Source: Collybia mongolica
Lineage: Eukaryota > Basidiomycota > Agaricomycetes > Agaricales > Clitocybaceae
Direction: 5' to 3'
Assembly: GCA_013420905.1 (NCBI GenBank)
Contig: JAAXNY010000009.1
Span: 1,302,001 to 1,366,000 of the forward strand
Length of the DNA: 64,000 nt
Shown here: one piece after another, positions 22,632-34,900 of the stretch
Numbering within the stretch: the stretch's first letter is position 1
Layout of the letters: each line of letters starts with the position of its first letter
Notes under the pieces: generated by a model
What the model was told of the DNA's origin: nothing
The model's database searches: none
Seen by the model: the letters and a program-made list of their open reading frames with translations, nothing else
Translations under genes and position numbers: made by a program

Positions 22632-24596
22632 TCACATGGGATTACTATACGAAATCTCCTTGGATAAATGGCAGCCCCAAAAACAAATAAGAACCATGAC
22701 CAATACCCACAGATGACCCCCCAAGATGTTTGTTTGCATTGAATATGCAAAAGCAGAACTAGAAACGTGAGAGGGTATTTGGGACCATCAAATATCGACA
22801 TACCTTACGAAAGCTGGGCTGAAAGCACGAGCGAGGCACATGGAAAATTGTACCAGGCCATTCGTAGACCCAAGAGCTGCCGGCCCAGGTGCATGTTCCT
22901 TAACCAGGATCATGCTGATGCTGATGAAAGTTGAATCTGGTGATGAGAAGACCAATGAAGATGGAACGCACGAATACGCAAGGCACCCCACTCGTGAGCA
23001 CGCCAGCACGAACGCGATTCCTGTCCAAAGAACCGACATTGTGTGAGGGTCCATCGTTCCCGCGGCTTTGTTGAGCCCCCCACGCGCTATGTGATTGAGC
23101 CCTGGGAGGGCGGCGAATGTCAATGGCCATAGGAACATGCAAAAATTATACATCTTTGCGATGTTGAACGTGCGCAGAAGCGTTGGCAAGAAAAGTAGTT
23201 GTATTGTAGCAGAGATAGTTCCTGCAACGGCAAGTGAGTAACCGATCTGTGATGTCTGAAGTATACGTTGCATGTTAGTCGAGTTCATGGAGCGTGAAGG
23301 GGCCGTCGCAACGCACGGAAAACGCAAGACCTCCGGCCTCGACAGGGGAATAACAAAATAGAACAAACACAACGTCAAAGGCAGTGGCAATGAAGCATAA
23401 CGCACAGCCAGAGGTGCTCAGGGCACGAATGATTGGAATTGAAAGGAGTTCCGAGATGCTAGGGGGCGACGAAGCAGCTAGAACTTCGCCCTCGCAGTCA
23501 GTTGTGCCGTGACATTTTGAGAGTGATGAATCATTTCCTGAATTCCGTCGACGCTTGCTCGGTAGAGTCTGGACCAGACATTTAGTCATCCATACGACGA
23601 TAGACATATAATGACTCACTTCGTCGAGGAAGAAATAAGCCAAGAAAACTCCACACAATGCAAGCATACCAGCGATGAAACATGGAAAGAAGTATGGGTA
23701 TGTCCTCAAGAATGAATTGTTGAAATATTGCGGGTATTTTGTCGCTGGGTTTGATAGTGCCCCACCTATTAAAGGCCTAAATGATGTCGGTACGCCATTT
23801 TCTCTGTGATGGCTAAGTACACACCCAATAATACTCCCCAGGGGCCAAAACAGTCCATATATCGGAAAAGCAATTGCTTGATTTGTGGAATCAGTGAGTT
23901 CCCCCAAAACGGAATGGATAACAGCGACGTTTCCAGAGAAGAATCCGGCTGACAGGGTGAAATGAGTAGATGGATACAGCAGGTATTATAGACACTCACC
24001 AAGGCAGCGAGATATTAATATCTGTGGTAAGGAACTGGATAACCCGAGCAGGAGAGTTGTTATGGCGATACCGAGGGTGCCGGCCATTATGACTGGACGG
24101 CGTCCAATAGTATCTGAATTAAATGGTCGAAAAAGACAATAGGGGGGGATGGAAGATAGTAGGCGTACCGGATACCTTCGCCCATTGGTAGATACTGCAG
24201 AGCTGCGCCATGGCGAAGCACGATTCCTGATTATGTATGAATTACGGACTCTTGAAAACCCAGAGAAGAAGGTGCTGACCACGAGGCCACTATAAAAACC
24301 TATCTGCGATGGATCATCCGTGACGTTGAGAAGGGTGATGAATTCATTGATGTACGGGAAAACCTAGGTGGAGCATCAATAGAGCGCGTGAGCATAGAAC
24401 GAAGCCCTACGACCTGCGTAAATGCAACCGGGTCCACGAGCCTGACAGAACACAGTGCGGCAAGCTGGCCTTTAGGTAGAGGAGTGGGCTGGGGTTGGAA
24501 ATGCTTCAGGGCTTCAGGGTTGTCTGGGTTGGAGAGAAGAGGGCATGATTCGTCGTAAAGGGTCGTCTCGGAGGCGTTTCTTAGGATAGTCGCCAT
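22632..24596 (-). CDS. MFS transporter (DHA1, ZIFL-like), copy 1
   Basis: Twelve-helix membrane exporter of the major facilitator superfamily. Start ATG at 24594-24596 (MATILRNASETTLYDES). The soluble N-terminus is followed by FTQV|FPYINEF, GFYSGLV and the loop motif DTIGRRPVIMAGTLGIA (24060-24110). Then come PIYGLFWPLGSIIG, PLIGGALSNPATKYP, FLRTYPYFFPCF, PIIRALSTSGCALCFIATAF and SQIGYSLAVAGTISA. The final exon gives NILGGHLWVLVMVLICFWGC and a stop at 22632-22634. It is a clear paralogue of the MFS gene at 29902-31774 and lies in opposite orientation, tail-to-tail with the acyl-CoA synthetase (103 bp apart). The substrate is unknown; in plants related ZIFL proteins move metal chelates or organic anions. 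Confidence 0.88.
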
Positions 24597-25035
24597 TGAG
24601 TGGGAAGAACTCAAGGAATAAGAGAGAGAAAGGACGGCTGACAGACTTTATATTGGATCGAATGAGGGAATTTTCTAGACTAGCGGCCTGTCGGCCTTGG
24701 AAAAAAAAAAAGGTGAAGAATGCGGGTTCACATCCGACTTATCAGAAAGTTTGTATGAATCTGGAAGGTAAGTAGTAGAAGAGAAGGAGAGTGATGGGTG
24801 GCACTCGTTGGGTGTCCTCACACTCATCATCCCTGCCGAGTGATTCCATCAATCCGAAGCCAATCATTTTTCCCAAGCTCTATAGTACATATAATATATA
24901 TATATTCTCTTCTTCTAAGTACGGTCCTGAATTTCCGGATTGGCTGTGCTGGGGTGTGTTTGGCTGGCCAAAGGGCGGCAAATAGGTTACTCAGCAGGTA
25001 ACCTTGGACTTATCACACTTTGTTATCACACTCCC
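24597..25035. other. Divergent promoter region
   Basis: Lies between MFS copy 1 (-) and the unknown-function gene (+). It contains poly-A/T runs and an alternating TA stretch at 24891-24903, 130-145 bp upstream of the start at 25036, that may act as a TATA element. No coding sequence. Confidence 0.4.
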
Positions 25036-25831
25036 ATGAACTTTCACGCCAACGACCATCCTGTCCTCGTCGCCCCCCGCCCTGTCCGCCTCACATCAGG
25101 CCACCACGCCATCATCACCCGTTCACACCACGAACGGGTCAGGATCAACGATAGTAGTAATGGCCTTGACGACTTCAAGGTTTCCTTATTTTCTGATTCA
25201 TCGTCAGATAAAGACCTAGCTTCACCGCGGTCTTCGCCTCGGTAACCACCTACTCCTACACTCTATTCCACCATCATGTCCATTAATCATCTAGATATTT
25301 CTCCCAGATCAGGCCTTCCTTCTGAGGCGCTCGAAGAGTTTTTGTCTATCTTGAGGCCCTCGTTCTTCCCACCAACCTCTCCGATCCTTCGAACCCGTAG
25401 ACAAGGTGCTTCCCTTCCCACGTTTCAGCACGAGCGCTCTTTCTCGTACAAAAGCCGAGGTCGCCTGGAGATCGTCTCTCAGAAGAACGATGGAGACGAC
25501 ATCGATATCGCACGTTCTACCCAGCCAAGTCGGAACACATGCCCCGGCACTCCCGACTCTTCGAATGACCCCGATGCGATGATTGAAACAGAAGGTGACA
25601 GCCCTTCCCTTCGCTGGTTTAAAGCAAACATACTTTGTGAGTCCGTTCAATTTCAAGCTCCATATCGTTACGTTTCTTACATCCTCCCTTCCAGCATCTC
25701 CGATTTCGCGCACTCACACTCGAAATCCTTTCCTGCGAAACCATTCTAACCATTCTCCTGGGGCAATATCACCTCTCTCCCCAGCAGCCATTCCCTTGCC
25801 TCTCCCAACCGCAGATGAGACTGATATGTAG
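25036..25831 (+). CDS. Conserved protein of unknown function
   Basis: Three exons. Exon 1 (25036 to about 25240) encodes MNFHANDHPVLVAPRPVRLT and an acidic Ser-rich segment. An intron of about 68 nt ending ctcccag near 25308 joins it to SGLPSEALEEFLSILRPSFF, followed by SPILRTRRQGASLP. Exon 3 starts after a second intron near 25636-25694 and gives SPISRTHTRNPFLRNHSNH, then a Pro/Ser-rich tail to the stop at 25829-25831. About 220 residues, low complexity and Ser/Pro-rich, no transmembrane helix. The blocks LSILRPSFFPP and SPISRTHTRNPF look conserved-motif-like, but I do not recognise a domain. A regulatory or scaffolding role would be guesswork. Confidence 0.65.
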
Positions 25832-26163
25832 AGAAGCTCCGTGTTACTTGTGAGCTATCCATCCTAACTCTTGAGGTATACAATTTATATACCAGCTACC
25901 CCCCAACATTCCTTATTGTACCACTCGTTCATCCATCTCTCTTGCGGAATTTTAAATATGCTATATACATCTGTATCATCCAGATTCTACCGCCTCCTTA
26001 CTTACTTATCCCTCGTTTGACGGTAATCATGACTTTGGTCACTGTAATTCTTTAACAACCACATTTTATCGAGGATCATCAGTTCATATACACAAGCGTT
26101 ACGTTTCCTTTGCTCGAATAGTATCAATTTCAAATGTGTTGGCTAAATAAATGTTGTCCTTAC
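25832..26163. other. Convergent intergenic region
   Basis: AT-rich 3' flanks of the unknown-function gene (+) and the aminopeptidase (-). No coding signal. Confidence 0.4.
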
Positions 26164-27808
26164 TCAAGGAGACCAGGGGGACTTAGCCTGACCACCTACA
26201 TCATCTGTCAGGAAAACTGGTTTGCCCTTGCCATCAACAAAGAAACAATCCTCGAGCCTGACGCCGACCTATAGGTTTTCGATAGTAATGACGGGCCTAA
26301 ATGAAAATACGTAGCAAACTGACCTTGCCTTCGATGTATACACCAGGCTCATTGGAGAATGTGTGGTTGGTTTCGATGGTACGGTTACTTCCCCCGCGTA
26401 AGTATGGTTCTTCATGCACTTCGAGCCCGATCCCTGATTATAAACCTTTATTGAATCATTATGATCTCATAGCATTAATCACACACCATGACCGAGTCGA
26501 TGAGTGAAATATGAATTATAACCTACTCGTCCCAAATAAGACCTTGCTGCTTCATCGACTTCGTGGGCTAAACCACCAGCACGGACATTGTGGAATGCAG
26601 TCGTTTGGGCGGAGTGAACATGATGCCAGATATGCCGATGTTCTTCAGGTATTTTCGAATTGGGTAGTGCCACAGTCTGAGCAAAGGAAAGTTAGTGGAC
26701 GTGGACTAAAGCATCTTCTGGACCACAATCAATACCCGTGTGACGTCGCTAAAATATCCATGTAGCGATCCGGTGCAATCAAAGAGAGCGAAATCAGACT
26801 CGCCCAAGGCGCGATCAGTCCCACTTCCATGGGGCAGGGCAGCATTCTCTGTGCTAATCTATAAGTTGTAGACTGTCGGCAGCATATGACAACAAACCCC
26901 CAAAGAGTGTCAAGCATCCTCCTCCTTGTAACCCAACATCAACCAGAGCTGCCGCCATCATAGAACGTGCCTCTGATTCACGGATACCAACACGCAGCTT
27001 TTTGTGCACTGCACGGATGGCTAAAAGGGTGGCCTACGAATTTCGGTGTTTAAGCCATGTATTTCTACGTCAACTGGGTAGATTCCTACCTCGTTGGCAC
27101 ACTTGAGAATCTTGATCTCTGCTTCAGACTTTCGCTCACGAATCTGGTTAACCTCAGGTAAAGAAGTAATGACATTGGCAGTGGGTAAAGCCTCTTGCAA
27201 TCCGTCTGCAATGAATTTACGCATGTTTCCATCAACGAGAACCGTGCCAGGTGTACTTGAGAGGGCAGCAACAACGTGTTTATATGGACTCTCATGTTCA
27301 GGCCATGCGAAGAACTCAGCCTTTGCGGGAATTGGAAGCATCCCGGCTCTTGTAGCTTCAAACTGTAGTAATCAGACCCTGATTAAACATCATATCTCGA
27401 TACCAGGAAGTACCTTGGGCGTCAAAACGGATATCTTAGCTTCAATGACATCACCTGATTGTGAAGGGGTTACAATCAACAGTAGAGGTCGTTCTGAAAG
27501 GAACCAGTTGGACGTTGACACATTGAAAAAGAACAGTCCGTTTGCTCCTGGTTCAGCAATGTAAGCTGAGGCATTGAGCTTGACAAGAGTCTCTGCAAGT
27601 GTGCGCTGTCGGTCGAGGAATTCTGAGCCGCCAATGGGAGTCGTGCTGGTACAGTGGGTGGCCAAGCCGGTTTGGGTGGAAGGGGGTTTGCGGTAGGATA
27701 GCATCGGCTTGGCAGGACCGACGGGGCGATATAACAAGAAATAAGTACATAAAGCAAGGATGAGAAGGAACGGCTAGATAAACGGTGAGCCAGGGAGACA
27801 GTAGACAT
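26164..27808 (-). CDS. Xaa-Pro aminopeptidase-like metallopeptidase (M24B), N-terminal anchor
   Basis: Cleaves N-terminal residues ahead of proline, using two divalent metal ions. Creatinase-type N-domain: STTPIGGSEFLDRQRTLAET, ASAYIAEPGANGLFFFN and WFLSERPLLLIVTP. The catalytic pita-bread domain has ENAALPHGSG, DCTGSLHGYFSDVTR with two metal Asp, HRLGHGIGLEVHEEPYL with a metal His, SNEPGVYI and VGVRLEDCF with two Glu. The stop is at 26164-26166. A hydrophobic segment (FLLILALCTYFLLY, about 27735-27776) suggests a signal anchor. The N-terminus is not clean: the ATG at 27806-27808 (MSTVSLAHRLSS) is one base out of frame with the anchor, while an ATG at 27885-27887 needs a 33-nt intron. The true start is therefore uncertain. 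Confidence 0.85.
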
Positions 27809-28078
27809 GATGATGGAAATAGTTTCTCAACTGTCTTTGAGAGCTTTGATATAAGAGAGATATTGTATGGTGTCTCCTTGAAGGCATCGTCGCTTTTTTC
27901 ACGCGATGGTCGCATTAAGATTTTTTCAAGCGGTGACAGTTGCAAGGGTTGATATGCTTCAATGGTGTGAGGGTTGTGGGGGAGTACCGGTACGCGGGCC
28001 CGAGGTCCGGTACCAATTTGTCTATGTTTGTTTCGCAACCTAGCAACTCTCCCTCAACATTGATCTCGAGTGCAAAAG

Positions 28079-29618
28079 ATGAATTGTAATGACCTCGATA
28101 CGGACACATTAATCGCTCTTGTCTCAAGCCTCTTGATTGTGCCGCACCCAGGAAATAACGCGATTCTCAGTGCCTTGGTGAAATGCGATGGCGACGTAGA
28201 AGCCACTTCACGACTCTTGAACACTGGCAGCAATGACAAAGGAAAGAAGCGGAAGGTAGTAGGCAATCTTGAGGACTGGGTGATACCGTACTCGGCTCAC
28301 AAATCTCCCAAAACTATTGATCCAACCAATCCCGATCTCAAAAAGCAATCCTCAAGTGTTGCGTCAAGCAGTGCACCAAAATCTCTCGGAAAACCAACGG
28401 TAGACCTGATGACAGTTCTTAAGCGCCCACCAAACAGCCGAGACAAGATCATACCACGCCTTCCACCTCTCGTGCTATCCAATCCGATCATGGTTACCAC
28501 AAACACCCCCTGTACTCTCCACTTGTCTGTTCTTCCACCGGAGCTTGCCTGTCGACTGTTCTATACAATGGTAAATGCATCTCGAAACTGGAAAAGGAAC
28601 AAATGGTGGCTTTTTGACAGGCTCGTTGAGAGTCCGCACCGAACTTCCTTTTATGCTAGGAAAGATGACGGTTTAGACGATGATGAAACATGGCAGGAGG
28701 CAGCCCGATTCTGGTGTGTAGTGCCTCTGCTGTCACTCGGCTTCTGTTTTCACACATACTAGGTATAATGGCCGGATGACGGACCCACCTATGGTTTTTC
28801 CACCTGAGATGGAGGAGGCTTGTAAAATCATTGAGCACATCGTCAATGAACAACTGAGGCAACGCAGACGTCTCCCGTTAGAATGGGGTGGCGATGTTAA
28901 TAAGGATGCAGCCTGGAGAGCCAACGTGGCCGCGTCAAATTGTTATGAAGGGTCAAAGGAAAGTGTAGGTTTCCATTCTGATCAAATGACATACCTGGGA
29001 CCATGTCCTACTATTGCGTCTCTTAGCCTCGGTTAGAATTGTTTTCTTTGGTATATCAAGGGACATGGAGATTGATATTTGGAGGTAGGGACCCAAAGAA
29101 CCTTCAGTTTACGGGAAGTGATACCGACCGATCAACTTGACATCCGTAAGGCGAGGACATTCAACATACCCCTGCAACATAACTCCGTATGTTGTCATCA
29201 TTTGTTGGGCATTCCATATACTGATACGTATAATCAGTTGACCATAATGCACGCATCTTGTCAAGAGGAGTTCAAGCATGCCGTCCCGCCCCAGTCAGCA
29301 ATCGATGCTTACCGTCCTACCTTCCCCGAGCACTTGGGCGAAGAAGTAACACCTTCCAACTGTCGAATAAACATCACATTTAGATTTTACAGGCCTGATT
29401 TTCGTCCAGCGAGCATCCCTCGCTGTAAATGTGGCATTCCAACCATCTTACGGGCAGATATGAAGAAGCGGAGCAGTGACAGAGTCACTCGGTACTGGTG
29501 GGCGTGCTATGCTGGCGCACAGAATGAGGGGAAAGGCTGCAATTATTGGAAAGTCTTAGATATGAAAGCTGAAGGCAGAGGACCATGTGTTGGAAACTCC
29601 GAAGCAGCTGATGCATAA
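28079..29618 (+). CDS. AlkB-type 2OG-Fe(II) dioxygenase with N-terminal CUE-like and C-terminal GRF zinc finger
   Basis: Predicted oxidative demethylase acting on DNA or RNA. Residues about 1-50 (LIALVSSLLIVPHPGNNAIL... then CDGDVEATSRLLN) resemble a ubiquitin-binding CUE domain. The core has RNWKRNKWWLFDRLVESPH, WRANVAASNCYEGSKESVG, then FHSDQMTYLGPCPTIASLSLG with the HxD iron ligands and GTQRTFSLRE. Next is TIMHASCQEEFKHAVPP with the distal His, and CRINITFRFYRP with the 2-oxoglutarate Arg. The C-terminus RCKCGIPTILRADMKK...YWWACYAG...GCNYWKV is a GRF zinc finger, a single-strand nucleic-acid-binding module. Introns split SLG|TQRTF and HNS|LTIMHA. Nuclear repair role inferred. Confidence 0.9.
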
Positions 29619-29837
29619 GGTGGTGGAAAGTATCCCGCGGCGCGCCAGGAACGCGGGTCCTCGCAGCATATTTGCTTTAGTGACGGATCACTCGGTGGTT
29701 TTAGAGCACTTGGCGCTTCATCTCAAGTCTATATCTGCCTCGTGCGTGTCTCCCCTGCAGCCGTATCCAATGAAGTAATATCGACGTAAGATCAAGACGG
29801 CGAATTACAACTATTTGCCCCAGGGCTATTAAGCAGC

Positions 29838-29844
29838 TATAAAG
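29838..29844 (+). promoter_or_regulatory. TATA box of MFS copy 2
   Basis: TATAAAG lies only 13 bp before the ATG at 29857 but 58 bp before the in-frame ATG at 29902. If functional, transcription would start beyond 29857 and translation at 29902. Confidence 0.45.
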
Positions 29845-29901
29845 GTCGGATGTAGCATGTTTCCCTCACATTCCAACCCCCGTACCTCCACTAGTCTTCA
29901 C

Positions 29902-31774
29902 ATGGAATCTATGGCAGAAGAAAGAAATTCTGAATATCAACCCCTATTAGCTCCAGAGAAGCAAACCCTGTCGAGAGTCCAACTTGCTCTGCTTTGCTTC
30001 TTACGATTGCTAGAGCCACTTAGCTTCACTCAAATATTTCCTTACATCAATGAGTTCTTGAGAGACCTCAATGTTACCACCGATCCTTCTAAAATTGGGT
30101 TCTACAGTGGTCTTGTAGTAAGTGTTGTTAAACCCTAGTTAAGATTTTCTATGACATGCAAATTAGGAGAGTTCGTTCGCTGTCTGCCAACTCATGTCGA
30201 TATATCCCTGGGGGTTCATGTCTGGTGCGAAGAATTCCTTTTTAATCCGAAGAACAACCTCAAGCAGCTACTAGATATGGTCGGCCGACGGCCTGTCATA
30301 CTTGCAGGGACGGTTGGGTTGGCCATCTCTACTATTCTGTTTGGTTTGTCACAAAACTTCCAGAGCGCGCTCGCGGCTCGTGCGCTCGGTAAGATAGACG
30401 ACACCCAGACAATACTTATCCAACCCAATTCTACTAGCTGGCCTGTTTTCGGGAAACGTTGCTGTGATTCCATCTGTGTTATGTGAAATCACTGATCGAA
30501 GCAACCAATCTTTCGTCTTTCCGTTCTTTGGCTTATGGTGGCCAATTGGGGCAATAGTCGGGTATGTCGCGTCGCGTATAAGATTTGGCACACTATAACA
30601 TATCTTAGACCCCTTATTGGTGGAGCCTTCTCAAATCCCGCTTTGAGATACCCCCGCCTGTTCAACTACGAGTTCCTCAGAACTTATCCCTATTTTCTTC
30701 CTTGTTTTGTGGTCTTCTCTGTTACTGTCGTGTGTTTATTCTTTAGTTTCATTTTTCTGCAGGAAGTGAGTCTGTAAACTTTCAACATACTTTTTCGATC
30801 ACTGACCTTAGTGAAGAGTCTTCAAAAAAAGCCTCCACTAGACACGATCACGATCGTGACCGCAACATACAACGGAGGAAACCAGGTCAAATCGAATGAA
30901 ACATACCAGCCCCAGAACTCGCAGGAGTTATTCTCTGTGCCAATCATCCGTGCCATCTGCCTATCTGGTTGCGCATTGAGTTTTGTCTCGACTTCATTTG
31001 ACGTTGTCTTTGTGTTGTTTTGCTTCTCTCCCATTGATTTAGGTGGTCTTGGGTTTTCCGTGCGTGTATCCCTTTCCTTCACTTCATGAAATCTATTTGA
31101 CTATGGCCCTTTATAGATATCAGAAATAGGCTTTGCACTTGCTATGTCAGGAGCAATCGCAGCCTCATTGCAGCTATTTTTTATGCCCGTTCTTTTGCGT
31201 CGCTTTGATCACGCTAAACTGTATCACTGCTGTGTGAAGATATGGCCATGTACATTCATAATTCTGCCGTCCCTCAACATTCTAGCTCGACTTCACGTGG
31301 ATCGAGATACTGGACATATTGACTCTTTCATTGCCCCAATTCTCTGGACTTTAATTGCAATAGTTTTGTCTTTGGCGAGAGTTGGATTTCTCGGATACTC
31401 GTGAGCTTCAGTATCATCAAGATTAATTCAAGCACTAACACACCGAATCAATGGAAGTATAAATATGCTACTAGTCAAAGAATACTCTCCGAGGCCATCA
31501 TTACTGGGAACTACAAATGCTTTAGTACAAATTTTCATCTGTTTATCGCGTGCCATTAGCCCAACGTTTATCAGGTTTGCTCCGTTCCCTCCTCGCATAG
31601 ATATTTGTGTTTCTAATGTGATTATCGTTAAACTTATGTAGCTTTGCATTCACAGCTTCAGCTGACGTGAAAATATTCGGAGGGTACTCTTGGGTTGTAG
31701 TTATGGTTCTCATCTGTTTAGGCAGCTGTTCTCTCTCTCAGAAAATTGTCACGGAGACGGATAGATTACGATAG
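29902..31774 (+). CDS. MFS transporter (DHA1, ZIFL-like), copy 2
   Basis: Membrane exporter paralogous to the MFS gene at 22632-24596. Start chosen at MESMAEERNSEYQPLL (29902) because of the TATA box and the N-terminal length of the paralogue; an in-frame ATG exists at 29857. The blocks run in the same order as in copy 1: FTQIFPYINEF, IGFYSGLV, DMVGRRPVILAGTVGLA, FPFFGLWWPIGAIVG, PLIGGAFSNPALRYP, FLRTYPYFLPCF, PIIRAICLSGCALSFVSTSF, VVFVLFCFSPIDLGGLGFS and SEIGFALAMSGAIAA. The C-terminus is FGGYSWVVVMVLICL, then a stop at 31772-31774. Seven or more introns in positions similar to copy 1, consistent with a local duplication. It lies in tandem between the AlkB gene and the M13 peptidase. Confidence 0.88.
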
Positions 31775-31992
31775 ATGTTGATTATTTCGACATCGATATT
31801 CCGTTTTACCACGAACTTACATAACAAATATGATCGGGGCCTGATTTGGAATAGACGACGTCGGTTCATTTCGTTCCCACTGCTGCCTTGCACTTGTGGT
31901 GCGTTTGCCTTGCGCTTCCCACAAGGCCCACGTTGAGCCGTACATAATACAAACTACGACGAAGGGCTATACTCCTCAGCAATTCCGTCAAC

Positions 31993-34900
31993 ATGGCGGA
32001 TCGACTGGCAAGGCCGTCCACTGATCAAGGCAAGTACAAGGCAGTTTTTGGAGGTGATTGTTGCAAAGCTCACAGGTAGCATAGAAACCGCGCCTCTGCT
32101 ACAAGAAAATGGAGAATCTCAATCACGAGAAGCTAACCCATCATTTGGGGACCGTGTCGGTGGCATATCTCAAGAACCCTTGACGCCTCTTACAAAAGTT
32201 TTGCTTATCCTTGCTCTTGCGCTACTTCTATTGAGCTCGGTGAATCCATCACGATATTTATCTACATTCTATGTCTAATAAACTTGTAGGTTTTCATTGG
32301 CCTTTTTGCTGGTGTGCAGCACAAGCTAAATGTCGAGAGAGGCCGACATGGGGGCGGGGGCGGCGAGCCTGGGGAAACAGTCACTGTGACAGCTACCACG
32401 ACGTCTATCGCAACCTCAGTAGAGAGAACTACGGCGACCTCTACAAGCGTGAAGACCACGACACGGGTCCCAGTCCCAATTCCAACAACCCCTCCCAAAG
32501 AGGTTCGTGAAATCTCACCCAGCAGCATCCATAGCTTTAATACATCGTCTAATAGGAAGCTTGCCTCACCCCCGAGTGCATTGTCCTCTCTGCTTCAATA
32601 TTTACATCCCTTGACACGTCTCAAGATCCATGCGAGAATTTTTATGACTTTGCCAGTACGTCATTGCTCAGTAATCAATCCCCGTCGGTCTTGATTAATT
32701 CACATACAGACGGGGGTTGGCTCCGTGCTAACCCTCTGCCGGCGGACAAGGGTAGCTTCGGAAACTTCGAAGCCCTGGCTCAACAAAACAAGCAAGTGCT
32801 CCGAAGAATCCTTGAATCCGAAGAATTTCCATCCTCTTTGGGTTCGAACTACGATGCAACGATTCTTAGGAAACTGCGTGACTTTTATTCGTCCTGCTTA
32901 AATGAAAACAGACTGGATGAGATCGGAATGCTTCCTTTATTGGAGTTTGTTCAAACTCTGAAAAAGATATACCGGAACGACGTAGACGATGTTAATGGCT
33001 CATCCGAAGATTCTGACGGTGACACGAAGTCAACAGACCTAACTGCAGCGTTGGCATACCTTCACTCCCAAGGTCACTGAGCAAATTGTTCGTTAATTAT
33101 TCCTATACTGAGTCGCGTGTGGCAGGTATCGACGCGCTCTTCTCTTTTGATATCGAAGGGGACGTTGGTGTGGATCCAAATCAAATGGTTCTCTGGTTCA
33201 GCCAATCCAACTTTGGTCTACCATCAAAGGTTCGATCTGTCTCCCAAAACGTTGGTCTATCTCACATCTGGTTAGGAATACTACACGGAAAAACCGATGC
33301 TTAAAGTGTACCAAGCCGTCATAGAAAGGCTCCTTTTGACAATTTCTGAGGAAGAAGAGGCACTGCACCTCCAGGGCGCCTCTGCTATTGTGGTGAATGA
33401 GGATTCAACAGTATGGCCTCCTTGGCCTTGGCCACCCTGGGAAGGGGATGAGGATGGTGGTAATGATGGAGATGACGACCACGATAAAGACAGGGCCCCA
33501 GCGAACAGGACTCGCCGAGCACATAAACTCGCAAAAAGGGTTATCAAACTCGAGCGTGAACTTGTGGAAGCCAGCCTTGACCTGTGAGCCTTTTGAGCAT
33601 CTTCGTGGTAACTTGTGATTAACATTTACACAGTGATATCCTATATCAGGACCCAGTCGCAACGTACAATCCGGCTTCAATTTCTAATCTCACTGACACC
33701 CTTCCACATGTTCACTTTCCAACTTATTTTTCCACATTTACACCTCGTGCATTCCCCGAAAAGGTTATAATAACGTCGCCAGCCTACGTGGCTTCTCTCG
33801 CAGCTATTCTCGACCAGGTTTCCCCCGATGTTCTGGAAGCATATTTAGTTGTCCGCGCTGCCCTTACTCTCTCTCCTCATCTTGGATTAGGTACAAAAGC
33901 GTGGCAGGCACAGAGGACCTTACAAGAAATTTTGACGGGCATCAAGAAGGGAGCAATTGGCGATCGAGCAGAGTACTGTATCGGCAAGGTTGAAGAGTCT
34001 CTGGGATTTGCAGCCGGACGATATTTCGTCAATGAGACTTTTGCTGGTGAATCACGGAAAAAGGGGACTAAGGTTATTACAGGTGTGTAGTGTTTGGCTA
34101 TACTGATACTGGAAGTGTTAATCTTCCATAGACATTGTAAAGTCCTTCAAAAGATCCTTGCTGGATATTGAGTGGATGGACAAAGAATCAGCTGAAGCGG
34201 CTGCTGAGAAGGCTGATGCTATCCGTGTCAAAGTCGGCTACCCAATTTCGCCTGACACTCAAAATGCTGCATCGATTGCAAGGTATTACAGCGCCGTCAA
34301 GGTCAACAAAGGCGAGTTTTTCGACAATATCATCAGTGCTGTGTAAGCCATATTCTTCATGCGTCTTCTGTGCTATAACATGGTAAACGGATATAGGAAA
34401 AGTGACCAGTTTAAGAAATGGCTGCAACTGGGTAAAAGTCGAAATCAAGAGGCTTGGGAGATGTATCCATCCATGGTGAACGCTTATTTCAATCCACCTG
34501 CCAATGAGGTATAATCGCATCATGGTGTGATGTAAGGCGCGTTATTTGACACAATATACTATGCAGATCGTCTTCCCTGCTGGTATTTTGCAGCCTCCCT
34601 TCTTTGAACAATCCTGGTAAGATTCATGGTTCTCCTGCGTATCCTTATTATTAACACATGGGCAGGCCCTCTTATATCTCATACGGTGCTTTTGGACATG
34701 TTGCAGCACATGAATTGACTGTAAGCCTTACGTTGTTATCTCCATGAACGAAGTTCACCGCTGTTCTCAAGCACGCGTTTGATTCTGCTGGAAGGCTTTA
34801 TAACCAAGCAGGTAAATTAGAGCAATGGTGGACGAATTCAACCAGTGCCGGTTTCCAAATTAAGCAAGATTGCATCATCAAACAGTTCTCAGGTGAGCCT

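Noticed and set aside
33405..33500. Trp/Pro and Asp-rich insert as foreign sequence in the M13 gene
   Set aside because: The frame is continuous on both sides and the segment lies in a surface-loop position; a lineage-specific loop is more likely.
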